Shown: piece after piece, positions 32,532-41,069 of the stretch | Position numbering within the stretch: position 1 is the stretch's first letter | How the letters are laid out: every line of letters begins with the position of its first letter | From: Haloplanus sp. GDY1 | Lineage (GTDB): Archaea > Halobacteriota > Halobacteria > Halobacteriales > Haloferacaceae | Reading direction: 5' to 3' | Assembly: GCF_023703775.1 (NCBI RefSeq) | Contig: NZ_CP098514.1 | Location: 1,054,001 to 1,118,000 of the forward strand | Length of the DNA stretch: 64,000 bases | Notes under the pieces: model-generated | The model's input: only the letters and a program-made list of their open reading frames with translations | What the model was told of the DNA's origin: nothing | Database searches by the model: none | Program-made: the position numbers and the translations under genes

Positions 32532-34439
32532 ATGACCGCAGGGAATGCCGGGGATTCCGGCACCGACACGCGGGGCGATTCGCGCCCCGTCGTCTACGAC
32601 CTCGCACCCGACTGCACGGCCGAGGACGTGGAGGTGGGCGAGTACTACCACGCCGTCGTCAACGGCGTCGTCGCGTACGGCGTCTTCGTCGACGTCTCCG
32701 ACGAGGTGTCCGGCCTCGTCCACGAGTCGAACCTCGACGGCGACTACGACGTTGGCGACCGCCTGCTCGTCCGCCTCGATGCGATCCGCGAGAACGGCGA
32801 CGTCGCCTTCGAGGAGGCCGACCTCGACGACTACCGGACGGTCGCGGTCGACCACCAGCCCACGATCACGCCGGTCGAGGACCTGTCCGTCGGCGAGTCG
32901 GTCACCGTCGAGGGCACCATCATCCAGGTCAAACAGACCGCCGGGCCGACGGTGTTTCGCTGCTGTGACGAGACCGGCATCGTCGCCTGCACGGCCTTCG
33001 AGGAGGCTGGCGTCCGCGCCCACCCCGACGTCGAACTCGACGACGCCGTCCGCATCTCGGGGACCGTCGAGGAACACGAGGGGAGCCCACAGATCGAAGT
33101 CGAGTCGCTCACCCGACTGAGCGGCGAGACGGCCGCCCAGGTTCGCGACCGCGTCGACGCCGGACTCGACGAACGGGCCGAGCCCCACGACGTCGACCCG
33201 CTGGTGGAGTGGGAGGCCTTCGAGAAACTCCGCCCGGACCTCGAATCGGTCGCCCGTCGCCTCCGGCGGACCGTCCTCGAAGGGCGACCGATCCGCGTCC
33301 GCCACCACGCCGACGGCGACGGCATGTGCGCCTCGCTCCCGGTGCAGGTGGCGCTCGAACGCTTCATCACGGCCGTTCACGACGACGAGGACGCCCCCCG
33401 CCATCTCATCAAGCGCCTCCCGAGCAAGGCGCCGTTCTACGAGATGGAGGACGTGACCCGCGACCTGAACTTCGCGCTCGAAGGCCGCGAGCGCCACGGC
33501 CAGAAGCTCCCCCTCCTGCTCATGCTCGACAACGGCAGCACCGAGGAGGACGTGCCCGCCTACGAGAACCTGGCCCACTACGACGTCCCCATCGTCGTCG
33601 TCGACCACCACCACCCCGACCCCGAGGCGGTGGACGACCTGCTCGACGCCCACGTCAACCCCTACCTCCACGGCGAGGACTACCGCATCACCACGGGGAT
33701 GATGTGCGTCGAACTCGCGCGGATGATCGATCCCGGGATGACCGACGAACTCCGGCACGTGCCCGCCGTCGCCGGCCTCGCCGACCGCTCGAAGGCGGAG
33801 CCGATGGAGTCGTTCGTCGACCTCGCGGCGGAGGCCGGCTACGGTCGCGAGGACCTGGTCCGGATCGGCGAGGCCCTCGACTACGCCGCCCACTGGCTCC
33901 GCTACAGCGAGGGCAAGACCCTCGTCAGCGACGTGCTGAACGTGGACTGTGACGACGAACGCCGCCACGAGGAACTCGTCGACTTCCTCGCGGACCGCGC
34001 CGAGCGGGACATCGACCGCCAGTTGGCCGCGCTCGACCCCCACGTCGAACACGAGCGTCTCGACAACGACGCCCACCTGTACCGGGTCGACCTGGACGAC
34101 TTCGCGTACCGCTTCACCTACCCGGCGCCGGGCAAGACCACCGGCAACCTCCACGACCGCAAGGTCGAGGAGACGGGCGACCCCGTCATCACCATCGGTT
34201 ACGGGCCCGACTTCGCGGTCCTCCGCTCCGACGGCGTCCGCCTCGACATCCCGGAGATGGTGGCCGAACTCGACGAGGAGGTGGTCGGGGGCGGCGTCTC
34301 CGGCGGCGGCCACCTCGTCGTCGGCTCCATCAAGTTCGTCAAGGGGATGCGAAGCGAGGTGATCGACGCGCTCGTCGAGAAGATGGCCGACGCGGAACTC
34401 GACGAGGAGCTATCGAGCGCGGCGGCGCTCGACACCTAG
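32532..34439 (+). CDS. DHH-family (RecJ-like) nuclease with S1 and OB domains
   Basis: A 635-residue protein. It has an N-terminal S1-like RNA-binding domain (YYHAVVNGVVAYGVFVDVSDEVSGLVHES, about 40-90), an OB-fold domain (VGESVTVEGTIIQVKQT, about 115-195), a DHH phosphoesterase core (RVRHHADGDGMCASLP, MLDNGSTEED, VVVDHHHPDPE), and a DHHA1-like end with GGGVSGGGHLVVGSIKF. This layout is the archaeal RecJ-like type found with replication and repair (GAN/RecJ3-4). Its substrate, DNA or RNA, is unsettled. A GGCTTAACTT box is about 27 nt before ATG 32532. Confidence 0.88.
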   Translation: MTAGNAGDSGTDTRGDSRPVVYDLAPDCTAEDVEVGEYYHAVVNGVVAYGVFVDVSDEVSGLVHESNLDGDYDVGDRLLVRLDAIRENGDVAFEEADLDDYRTVAVDHQPTITPVEDLSVGESVTVEGTIIQVKQTAGPTVFRCCDETGIVACTAFEEAGVRAHPDVELDDAVRISGTVEEHEGSPQIEVESLTRLSGETAAQVRDRVDAGLDERAEPHDVDPLVEWEAFEKLRPDLESVARRLRRTVLEGRPIRVRHHADGDGMCASLPVQVALERFITAVHDDEDAPRHLIKRLPSKAPFYEMEDVTRDLNFALEGRERHGQKLPLLLMLDNGSTEEDVPAYENLAHYDVPIVVVDHHHPDPEAVDDLLDAHVNPYLHGEDYRITTGMMCVELARMIDPGMTDELRHVPAVAGLADRSKAEPMESFVDLAAEAGYGREDLVRIGEALDYAAHWLRYSEGKTLVSDVLNVDCDDERRHEELVDFLADRAERDIDRQLAALDPHVEHERLDNDAHLYRVDLDDFAYRFTYPAPGKTTGNLHDRKVEETGDPVITIGYGPDFAVLRSDGVRLDIPEMVAELDEEVVGGGVSGGGHLVVGSIKFVKGMRSEVIDALVEKMADAELDEELSSAAALDT

Positions 34440-36028
34440 GCGAACCGGATCGTGCGCCGCGCGACCAGCAGCGCGAGCACCAGCGCCGCGGCCGCGCCGG
34501 CGACGAGGAGCCACGTCGTCCGCCCAGCACCGCGCTTCCAGTCGGCGGCGAAGGACTCACGGAAGTACGCCGCCAGTCCCTCGCTCCGCACGGCCACCGC
34601 CACCTCGCGGTTCTCCGAGACGGCGTTCTCGTTCCAGTTGAGACTCCCGACGACCACCACGTCGTCGGCGATCACCCCCTTGGTGTGGACCTTCTCGAAC
34701 CGACCGCGTGGCTCGGCGACCCGCGCCGAGAGCGACAGGTCGCGGCGCTCGGCCACGCCGTTCAGCCACTCGACGAGGGCCGCGTTCTCCTCCGCGACGT
34801 ACCACGCTCCCGAGAGGAGGACGCGCACCTCGACGCCGCGGCCGGCCGCCCGGACCGTCGCCCGGAGGAGCGGGCCGTCCCGCCGGCCGATGCTCGGCTG
34901 GATCACGTCCACGCGCCGGTCGGCGTCGTCGATGACCCCCACAACCGCCGACTCGGCGTTGCCCGGCGCGGTCAGGACGCTGACGGTCCCGGTGGCCGTC
35001 GTCGGGTCGATCCGCGACGGATAGGAGCCCTCGGCCGGGGTGCCGGGGTCGAAGGTCCGGCCGCGTCGATGGCGCCGCCACGGGATCGAGTCCCGCCACC
35101 CCGCGTCGGCGCGGAACAGGCCCGCGAGGTCGGCGGCGACGGACGGCGAGTCGACGACGACCCCCCAGCCTCGGCTGCTCGCCCCGCCGACGCCCGCCGG
35201 CTTCCAGTTCTCGGAGGTGACGAGCGCCCGGTCGTCGACGACGGCGTACTTCGGGTGGTGGTACTCGAAGCGGGCCCGCGGCCCGCCGAGGACGGCCACC
35301 TCGACGCCGGCGTCGGCGAGGCGGTCGAGCGCCGCGGCTCCCCGTGCGGAGCGCCCGCCGACCGGATCGGCGTCGACGAGGACGCGCACCCTGACGCCGC
35401 GGCGCTTCGCGGCGACGAGGGCGTCGGCGACACGCTCGCTGGTGAAGGTGTAGCCCGCGAGGAGGATGCGGCGGTCGGCGCCGCGGAGCGTCTCGACGGG
35501 GACGCCCGGCGAGTCGGGGAGGAGAAAGCCCCGGACCGTCGCCCGGCCGTGGCGTCGAACCTCGCGGGGCTGGAGGCCGACGGGGCGCCACCGACGGCCG
35601 TCCGCCCCGCGAACGAGCCGTTCACCGGAGGGCGCGTCGCGGTAGCGGAGGGCGTCGACGACGACGCCGTCGCGCCGGAGTCTGAGCCGTTCGCCGCCGT
35701 TCGACAGCGCCAGGTCCGGAACCCCGACGACCGGGAGGTCGACCAGCCGTCGGGTGGCGTTCGGGTCGTCGCTGACGGCGAACCGCTCGCCGGGGCGGTC
35801 GGCGGGGAGCCGAACGACCGTCTCGCCGTCGCCGAGCGTCCAGTTGCCGGTGGCGGCCGGCGGGACGCGGACGGCGACGTACTCCCCGTCGTCGCCGTCG
35901 GCGACGGGGTTGGGGACGGCGCCGACGACGGCGGGATCGGCGACGGCCGTCACCGGGAGGCTCGCGGCGGCGACGACGGCGACGACGGCGAGGAGCGGCG
36001 GAACGACGGCGGATCTGGAGGGGAACAC
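34436..36028 (-). CDS. Secreted, membrane-anchored phospholipase D-like protein
   Basis: A 530-residue exported protein. The signal peptide (VVPPLLAVVAVVAAASLPVTAVA) leads to a lamin-tail-like beta domain (about 30-145: VGAVPNPVADGDDGEYVAVRVP...LALSNGGERLRLRRDGVVVDALRY). Two PLD domains follow with HKD motifs: HHPKYAVVDDRALVTSENW and VHTKGVIADDVVVVGSLNWNENA. A C-terminal helix (TWLLVAGAAAALVLALLVA) plus RRTIRF anchors it. It probably hydrolyses an external phosphodiester (lipid or DNA). Its stop overlaps the DHH gene stop by four bases. Confidence 0.87.
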   Translation of the reverse strand: MFPSRSAVVPPLLAVVAVVAAASLPVTAVADPAVVGAVPNPVADGDDGEYVAVRVPPAATGNWTLGDGETVVRLPADRPGERFAVSDDPNATRRLVDLPVVGVPDLALSNGGERLRLRRDGVVVDALRYRDAPSGERLVRGADGRRWRPVGLQPREVRRHGRATVRGFLLPDSPGVPVETLRGADRRILLAGYTFTSERVADALVAAKRRGVRVRVLVDADPVGGRSARGAAALDRLADAGVEVAVLGGPRARFEYHHPKYAVVDDRALVTSENWKPAGVGGASSRGWGVVVDSPSVAADLAGLFRADAGWRDSIPWRRHRRGRTFDPGTPAEGSYPSRIDPTTATGTVSVLTAPGNAESAVVGVIDDADRRVDVIQPSIGRRDGPLLRATVRAAGRGVEVRVLLSGAWYVAEENAALVEWLNGVAERRDLSLSARVAEPRGRFEKVHTKGVIADDVVVVGSLNWNENAVSENREVAVAVRSEGLAAYFRESFAADWKRGAGRTTWLLVAGAAAALVLALLVARRTIRFA

Positions 36029-36100
36029 GGTCGGGCCTGGCCGCGTCCCCCGGTATGAACCTTCGGAGGATTTTTGTCGCCGTCAGTCGGCCGTCGGAGC

Positions 36101-36343
36101 ATGGTCGTGGTCGCGAACGCGCTCAGACTGCTCGGATCGGCACTCGGAACGATCGGCGGCGCGCTGGTGTTCGTCGAGTTCTTCCAGATGCCGAGCTACG
36201 TCGAGTACAACGAGGAGTTTCAGGACTACCGGATCGACAGCAGTCGGACCGACGTGCGGGAACACACCTGGATCGGGCGGATCGGCGGGTTCTGCCTCTC
36301 GCTGGGGTTCGCCCTGCTCTTTCTGGCGACGTTCCTCGGGTAG
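36101..36343 (+). CDS. Small membrane protein of unknown function
   Basis: An 80-residue protein with two transmembrane helices (VVVANALRLLGSALGTIGGALVFVEFF and GGFCLSLGFALLFLATFL) joined by an acidic loop, MPSYVEYNEEFQDYRIDSSRTD. No family is recognised. ATG 36101 is chosen since an ATTTTTGT box is centred about 27 nt upstream. It is divergent from the PLD-like gene. Confidence 0.7.
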   Translation: MVVVANALRLLGSALGTIGGALVFVEFFQMPSYVEYNEEFQDYRIDSSRTDVREHTWIGRIGGFCLSLGFALLFLATFLG

Positions 36344-36375
36344 CCAGCGGGCCAGCGGCCGGCGCAACCGGTCGA

Positions 36376-37218
36376 TTACGCCGACAGCCGCGCCATCTCG
36401 TCGTCCGTGAGGTCGAGGTCCGCGGCGGCGACGTTGGCTTCGAGGTGGTCGACGCTCGACGTGCCGGGGATGGGGAGGACGACCGGCGAGCGTTCGAGCA
36501 GCCACGCGAGCGCGACCTGCCGGCGCGTCGCGTCGTGGGCCGCGGCCACGTCGTCGAGTGCCGCCGCCGTCCCCAGGTCGCCGCCGCCGAGCGGGAAGTA
36601 GGGGACGAACCCGATGTCCGCGTCCTCGCAGGCCGACAGCACGTCGTCGTGGGTGCGGTCGGCGACGCTGTACTCGTTCTGTACCGTCGCGACGTCGACG
36701 ACGTCGCGGGCGCGGTCGAGTTGCTCGACGGAGACGTTGCTCACGCCGACGTGTTCCACGAGGCCGCGGTCCACGAGGTCGGCGAGGGCGTGCATCGACT
36801 CCTCGATGGGGACCTCCGGATCGGGCGCGTGGTACTGGTACAGGTCGATGGTCTCGACGCCCAGACGGTCCAGACTGCAGAGCGCGGCGTTCCGGAGGTA
36901 GTCGGGGTCGCCGCGGCGGAGCCAGTCGCCGTCGGGCGAGCGCAGGAGGCCGCCCTTGGTGGCGACGACGGCATCCTCGGGCGTGCCGGCCTCGCGGAGC
37001 AGGCGCTCGCTCGTTCCCGGGCCGTACGAGTCCGCGGTGTCGACGAAGTCGACGCCGAGTTCGACCGCCCGGTGGAGGAGACGCCGGGCCGCGCCGGGGT
37101 CGTCCGGCGGCCCGATGATCCCGGGGCCGGTGAGCCGCATCGCGCCGAAGCCGAGACGGTGGACGGTGAGGTCGCCGCCGATGTCGAACGTGTCACAGGT
37201 GTCGTCGAGCGGTCGCAT
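36376..37218 (-). CDS. Aldo/keto reductase
   Basis: A 280-residue NADPH-dependent oxidoreductase with a TIM barrel. The catalytic tetrad is visible: Asp60 and Tyr65 in FVDTADSYGPG, Lys88 in ATKGG, His130 in DLYQYH. The cofactor region is VLPIPGTSSVDHLEANVAAADLDLTDDE near the end. The substrate is unknown. A GACTATACCC box, overlapping the stop codon of the kinase gene upstream, is about 27 nt before ATG 37218. Confidence 0.9.
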   Translation of the reverse strand: MRPLDDTCDTFDIGGDLTVHRLGFGAMRLTGPGIIGPPDDPGAARRLLHRAVELGVDFVDTADSYGPGTSERLLREAGTPEDAVVATKGGLLRSPDGDWLRRGDPDYLRNAALCSLDRLGVETIDLYQYHAPDPEVPIEESMHALADLVDRGLVEHVGVSNVSVEQLDRARDVVDVATVQNEYSVADRTHDDVLSACEDADIGFVPYFPLGGGDLGTAAALDDVAAAHDATRRQVALAWLLERSPVVLPIPGTSSVDHLEANVAAADLDLTDDEMARLSA

Positions 37219-37249
37219 GGCGAGGGGTTGGCCCCCCAGCGGGGTATAG

Positions 37250-38326
37250 TCACCGCGGCGGTCGCCGAAACTCGACGATCACTTCGGTCCCGCGGGGATC
37301 GTTGTCACGCACCGCCACGTCGCCGCCGTAGTGGTTCATCAGCGTCTTCACGAGGGCGATGCCGCGCCCCTCGCCGGACCCGATGGACGACTCGAACAGG
37401 TCGGCCTTCACCTCGTCGCGGATGCCGGGGCCGTCGTCGGCGACGATCACGGAGACGGTTCGGCCGTCGTGCTCGGCGGTGATCCGCACCGTCGGCTCCG
37501 CCCGGTCGTGGTGCTGGACCGCGTTTCGCAGGAGGTTGGCGAAGACGGCCGAGACGGCGTCGGTGGCCATCACGTCCAGTTCCGGCCCGACGTCCACCTC
37601 GAAGGTCGCCTCCGGATGGGCCTCCCGAGCCTCGTCGACGGCCCGCAGGAGGACGGGCGAGACGTTCATCGACGTCGGTTCGTGCTCGCCGGAGAACACG
37701 TCGGAGAGGCGTTTGACGTCCTCGATCAGCGACGCGATGGCGTCGCTCCGTCGCCGGATCGGGACGAGATGCTCGTCGGCGCCGTCGGTTCGCTCGGCGA
37801 GCAGCGACGCGTACCCCTGAATGACCTGCGTGGCGTTCAACACGTTGTGCCGGAGGTGGCTGTTCAGGAAGACGAGGGCGTCCCGTCGGTGGTCGGCCTC
37901 GCGGGCCGCGCGGTTCGCCCGGGCGTAGTAGATCCCGGCCACGCCGCCGCCGATGCCGCCGCCGGCGCCGACGACGATGACCCCCAGCGCGGCCCCCCCG
38001 ACGGCGCGGCCTTCGAGGAGGCGGATGGCGACGGTCAGCGCCGAGAGCGCGCCGAAACCGCCCATCCCGCCGAGACACCAGCGAACCACGGACCAGGTGT
38101 CCTCGACGGGGAGGTCACACGTCGACAGCCAGCGGGCGAGTCCGAGCAGCCCGGCCGCCAGGGAGAGACAGAGCAGAAGCGAGAGCACGGGGAAGACGCC
38201 CAGCCCGAGCGTCCCGACGGTGTCGAGGAAGCTGGCGAGGGAGACGACGGCGACGGCGAGCGCGAGGACGACGATCAGCGACGGAGCGTGGGGGGCGAGC
38301 GACCGCTGCCACGCAGAACCATCCAT
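37250..38326 (-). CDS. Membrane histidine kinase (haloarchaeal)
   Basis: A 358-residue sensor. The N-terminal half has about four transmembrane helices (about 14-34, 42-66, 87-103, 110-133) and no PAS domain. The H-box is FLNSHLRHNVLNATQVIQGY with His160 as the likely phosphate acceptor. The ATPase domain has the N-box FANLLRNAVQHH, G1 VADDGPGI and G2 GEGRGIALVKTL. The partner response regulator is not adjacent. ATG 38326 is supported by a CCGTTTTGTAGG box about 27 nt upstream; the longer open frame is shadow sequence. Confidence 0.88.
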   Translation of the reverse strand: MDGSAWQRSLAPHAPSLIVVLALAVAVVSLASFLDTVGTLGLGVFPVLSLLLCLSLAAGLLGLARWLSTCDLPVEDTWSVVRWCLGGMGGFGALSALTVAIRLLEGRAVGGAALGVIVVGAGGGIGGGVAGIYYARANRAAREADHRRDALVFLNSHLRHNVLNATQVIQGYASLLAERTDGADEHLVPIRRRSDAIASLIEDVKRLSDVFSGEHEPTSMNVSPVLLRAVDEAREAHPEATFEVDVGPELDVMATDAVSAVFANLLRNAVQHHDRAEPTVRITAEHDGRTVSVIVADDGPGIRDEVKADLFESSIGSGEGRGIALVKTLMNHYGGDVAVRDNDPRGTEVIVEFRRPPR

Positions 38327-38443
38327 ACCCACGCATCGGAAACCACCTACAAAACGGTTGCCCGATTCCGCCAGCCCGCGGTCGGTCGACGCTGCCGAGC
38401 GGGTTCTGTTGGGTTTACCTGTCTGGGCACCGAACCGGGGGGC

Positions 38444-40606
38444 ATGACGACGCCGACGCGTCGGAACCGTCTCGACGAGGAGGCCAGCCCGTATCTCGAA
38501 CAGCACGCCGACAACCCGGTCAACTGGCAGCCCTGGGACGAGGCGGCCCTCGACGCGGCCCGGGAACACGACGTGCCCATCTTCCTCTCGGTGGGCTACG
38601 CCGCCTGTCACTGGTGTCACGTGATGGAGGACGAGAGCTTCCAGGACGAGGCGGTCGCCGAGGTGCTCAACGAGGAGTTCGTCCCGATCAAGGTGGACCG
38701 AGAGGAGCGCCCGGACGTGGACAGCGTCTACCAGACCATCTGCCAATTGGTGTCGGGGGGCGGCGGGTGGCCGCTCTCGGTCTTTCTCACGCCCGAGGGC
38801 AAGCCCTTCTACGTCGGGACGTACTTCCCGCGGGAGCCACAGCGCGGCCGGCCGGGGTTCCTCCAGCTGCTGAAGGACGTCTCGCGGTCGTGGGAGGAGG
38901 AACGCGAGGAGATCGAGAACCGGGCCGAGCAGTGGACGGCGGCCATCACGGACGAACTGGAGTCGACGCCGGAGAGCCCGGGCGACCCCCCGGAGTCGGA
39001 GCTGCTGGGCTCGGCGACGGCGGCGGTGATCCGGAGCGCGGACCGCGAACACGGCGGCTTCGGCTCCGGCGGCCCGAAGTTCCCCCAGCCCCGCCGGCTG
39101 GACCTCCTGCTCCGGGCGGCGACGCTCGACGGCGACGAGGGGTGTCGCGAAGTGGCGACCGAGGCGCTGGACGCCATGGCGGCCGGCGGCCTCTACGACC
39201 ACGTCGGCGGCGGTTTCCACCGCTACGCCACCGACCGGGAGTGGACGATCCCCCACTTCGAGAAGATGCTCTACGACAACGCGGAGCTACCCCGGGTGTA
39301 CCTGCTGGCCGCGCAGGCGACGGGGGCCGACCGCTACGCACGCGTCGCCGCGGAGACGATCGCCTTCCTCGAGCGGGAACTCCAGCATCCGTCGGGCGGC
39401 TTCTACAGCACGCTCGACGCCCAGAGCCGACCGCCCGCCTCCCGGACGGACGAGGCGGACGCCGAGGACGAGGAGGGTGCGTTCTACGTCTGGACGCCCG
39501 AGGAGGTCGAGGCGGCGGTCGCGGGCGACGACATCGACGGCGTCGACGCCGGGACGGCCGCCGACCTGTTCCGCGATCGGTACGGCGTCGAGTCCGGCGG
39601 CAACTTCGAACGCGGGACGACGGTCCTCACGGTGTCGGCGAGTTACGCGGACCTCGCCCAGGCGTACGACCTCGACGAGGGGACGGTGAAGCGGGTCCTG
39701 ATGGGCGCCCGGGACCGCGCGTTCGCGGCCCGGTCCGAGCGCCCCCGGCCGGCCCGCGACGAGAAGGTGCTCGCGGGGTGGAACGGCCTCGCCATCTCGG
39801 CGGTCGCCGCCGGGGCGCGGGTCCTCGATCCGGCGCTCGCGGGCACGGCCACCGACGCGCTCGGGTTCGTCCGCGAGCACCTCTGGGACGCGGACGAGCG
39901 ACGCCTCTCCCGGCGATTCAAGGACGGCGACGTCCGGGTCGACGGCTACCTCGACGACTACGCCTTCCTCGCGAGGGGAGCCTTCGACTGCTATCAGGTG
40001 ACCGGGGAGGTCGACCACCTCGCGTTCGCGCTCGACCTCGCTCGCGTGATCCGCGAGGAGTTCTGGGACGCGGAGGCGGGGACGTGCTACTACACGCCCG
40101 CGAGCGGCGAGGGGCTGGTGACCCGCCCGCAGGAACTGACCGACCAGTCCACGCCGTCGAGTCTCGGCGTCGCCGCCACCCTGTTCGAGGACCTCGACCT
40201 CTTCGCCCCGCAGGAGGACTTCGCGGGGATGACCGAGCGCCTGCTGTCGACCCACGCCGACCGGATTCGTGGGAGCCCGCTCGAACACGCGTCGCTCGTG
40301 CTGGCGGCCGACGCCCACGCGCGCGGCCCGGTCGAACTGACGCTCGCGGCCGACGAGGTGCCGGCGTCGTGGCGGGAGACGCTGGCCGAGACGCCGCTCC
40401 CGACGGGCGTGATCGCGCCGCGGCCGGCCGACGACGCCGACCTCGACGCGTGGCTCGACGCTCTCGGCGTCGACGAGGTGCCGCCCATCTGGGCGAACCG
40501 CGACGCCGAGGGCGGCGAGCCGACGGCGTACGCCTGCCGGGACTTCTCCTGTTCGCCGCCGCGGACGGACCTCGACGCGGCGCTGGACTGGCTGTCGGAG
40601 CCGTAG
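38444..40606 (+). CDS. YyaL/DUF255 family thioredoxin-domain protein
   Basis: A 720-residue protein. The N-terminal DUF255 thioredoxin-like domain (about 8-165) starts RNRLDEEASPYLEQHADNPVNWQPW and has the active site CHWCH (Cys55, Cys58). The remainder is an (alpha/alpha)6 barrel like cellobiose epimerases/N-acylglucosamine epimerases (YDHVGGGFHRYATDREWTIPHFEKMLYDNAEL, VLAGWNGLAISA, DDYAFLARG). The family function is still debated. A GGGTTTACC box sits about 27 nt before ATG 38444, so longer upstream extensions are rejected. Confidence 0.9.
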   Translation: MTTPTRRNRLDEEASPYLEQHADNPVNWQPWDEAALDAAREHDVPIFLSVGYAACHWCHVMEDESFQDEAVAEVLNEEFVPIKVDREERPDVDSVYQTICQLVSGGGGWPLSVFLTPEGKPFYVGTYFPREPQRGRPGFLQLLKDVSRSWEEEREEIENRAEQWTAAITDELESTPESPGDPPESELLGSATAAVIRSADREHGGFGSGGPKFPQPRRLDLLLRAATLDGDEGCREVATEALDAMAAGGLYDHVGGGFHRYATDREWTIPHFEKMLYDNAELPRVYLLAAQATGADRYARVAAETIAFLERELQHPSGGFYSTLDAQSRPPASRTDEADAEDEEGAFYVWTPEEVEAAVAGDDIDGVDAGTAADLFRDRYGVESGGNFERGTTVLTVSASYADLAQAYDLDEGTVKRVLMGARDRAFAARSERPRPARDEKVLAGWNGLAISAVAAGARVLDPALAGTATDALGFVREHLWDADERRLSRRFKDGDVRVDGYLDDYAFLARGAFDCYQVTGEVDHLAFALDLARVIREEFWDAEAGTCYYTPASGEGLVTRPQELTDQSTPSSLGVAATLFEDLDLFAPQEDFAGMTERLLSTHADRIRGSPLEHASLVLAADAHARGPVELTLAADEVPASWRETLAETPLPTGVIAPRPADDADLDAWLDALGVDEVPPIWANRDAEGGEPTAYACRDFSCSPPRTDLDAALDWLSEP

Positions 40607-40978
40607 CTACGCCTGCGCCCGCTCGTCGCGTTCCGCGAGCCGGTCGGCGAGGTACTCGGCGATCGACACCGGTTCCTCCTCGACGAACCGGGCGATTTCC
40701 GCCCCGTCGCGCTCGACGACGACGGTGGGGATGAACTCGACGCCGTACTCGTCGACGCCCTCGCCGCGCTTGTCGTCGTCGACGGGGTACTGTTCGATCC
40801 GGTCGGCCGGGACGCCCGCGGCGTCGAGGGCGGCGGCGAAGGCGGGCAACTGCTCCCGACAGTCGCCACACCAGTCCGCACCCCAGACCTTGTACGTCAG
40901 GCCGTCGCGGCCGAGGGCCTCGCGTACGTCGGCGTCGCCGTCCCACTCCGCGGTCGGCTGCATCGTCTCCATGGACAT
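40607..40978 (-). CDS. Thioredoxin-family protein
   Basis: A 123-residue thioredoxin fold with WGADWCGDCRE (Cys37, Cys40), the cis-proline in GVEFIPTVVVERDGAEIARF, and a C-terminal helix. The WCGDC active site resembles glutaredoxin-like archaeal thioredoxins rather than WCGPC. ATG 40978 is supported by a CAGTTAAATC box about 27 nt upstream; ATG 40972 is possible. Its stop abuts the stop of the YyaL gene, another thioredoxin-fold protein, convergently. Confidence 0.87.
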   Translation of the reverse strand: MSMETMQPTAEWDGDADVREALGRDGLTYKVWGADWCGDCREQLPAFAAALDAAGVPADRIEQYPVDDDKRGEGVDEYGVEFIPTVVVERDGAEIARFVEEEPVSIAEYLADRLAERDERAQA

Positions 40979-41069
40979 GGGTGTCGGTACCCCGTCCACG
41001 GATTTAACTGTTGCAGGCGGTCGAGCCGCTGGCTATTCGTACCCGGGGCTCCCGTGTGCGGACAGCGAG

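Noticed and set aside
37331-38443. Upstream extension of the YyaL gene frame
   Set aside because: It runs antisense through the histidine kinase gene and has no matching domain; the TATA box near 38416 marks the real start.
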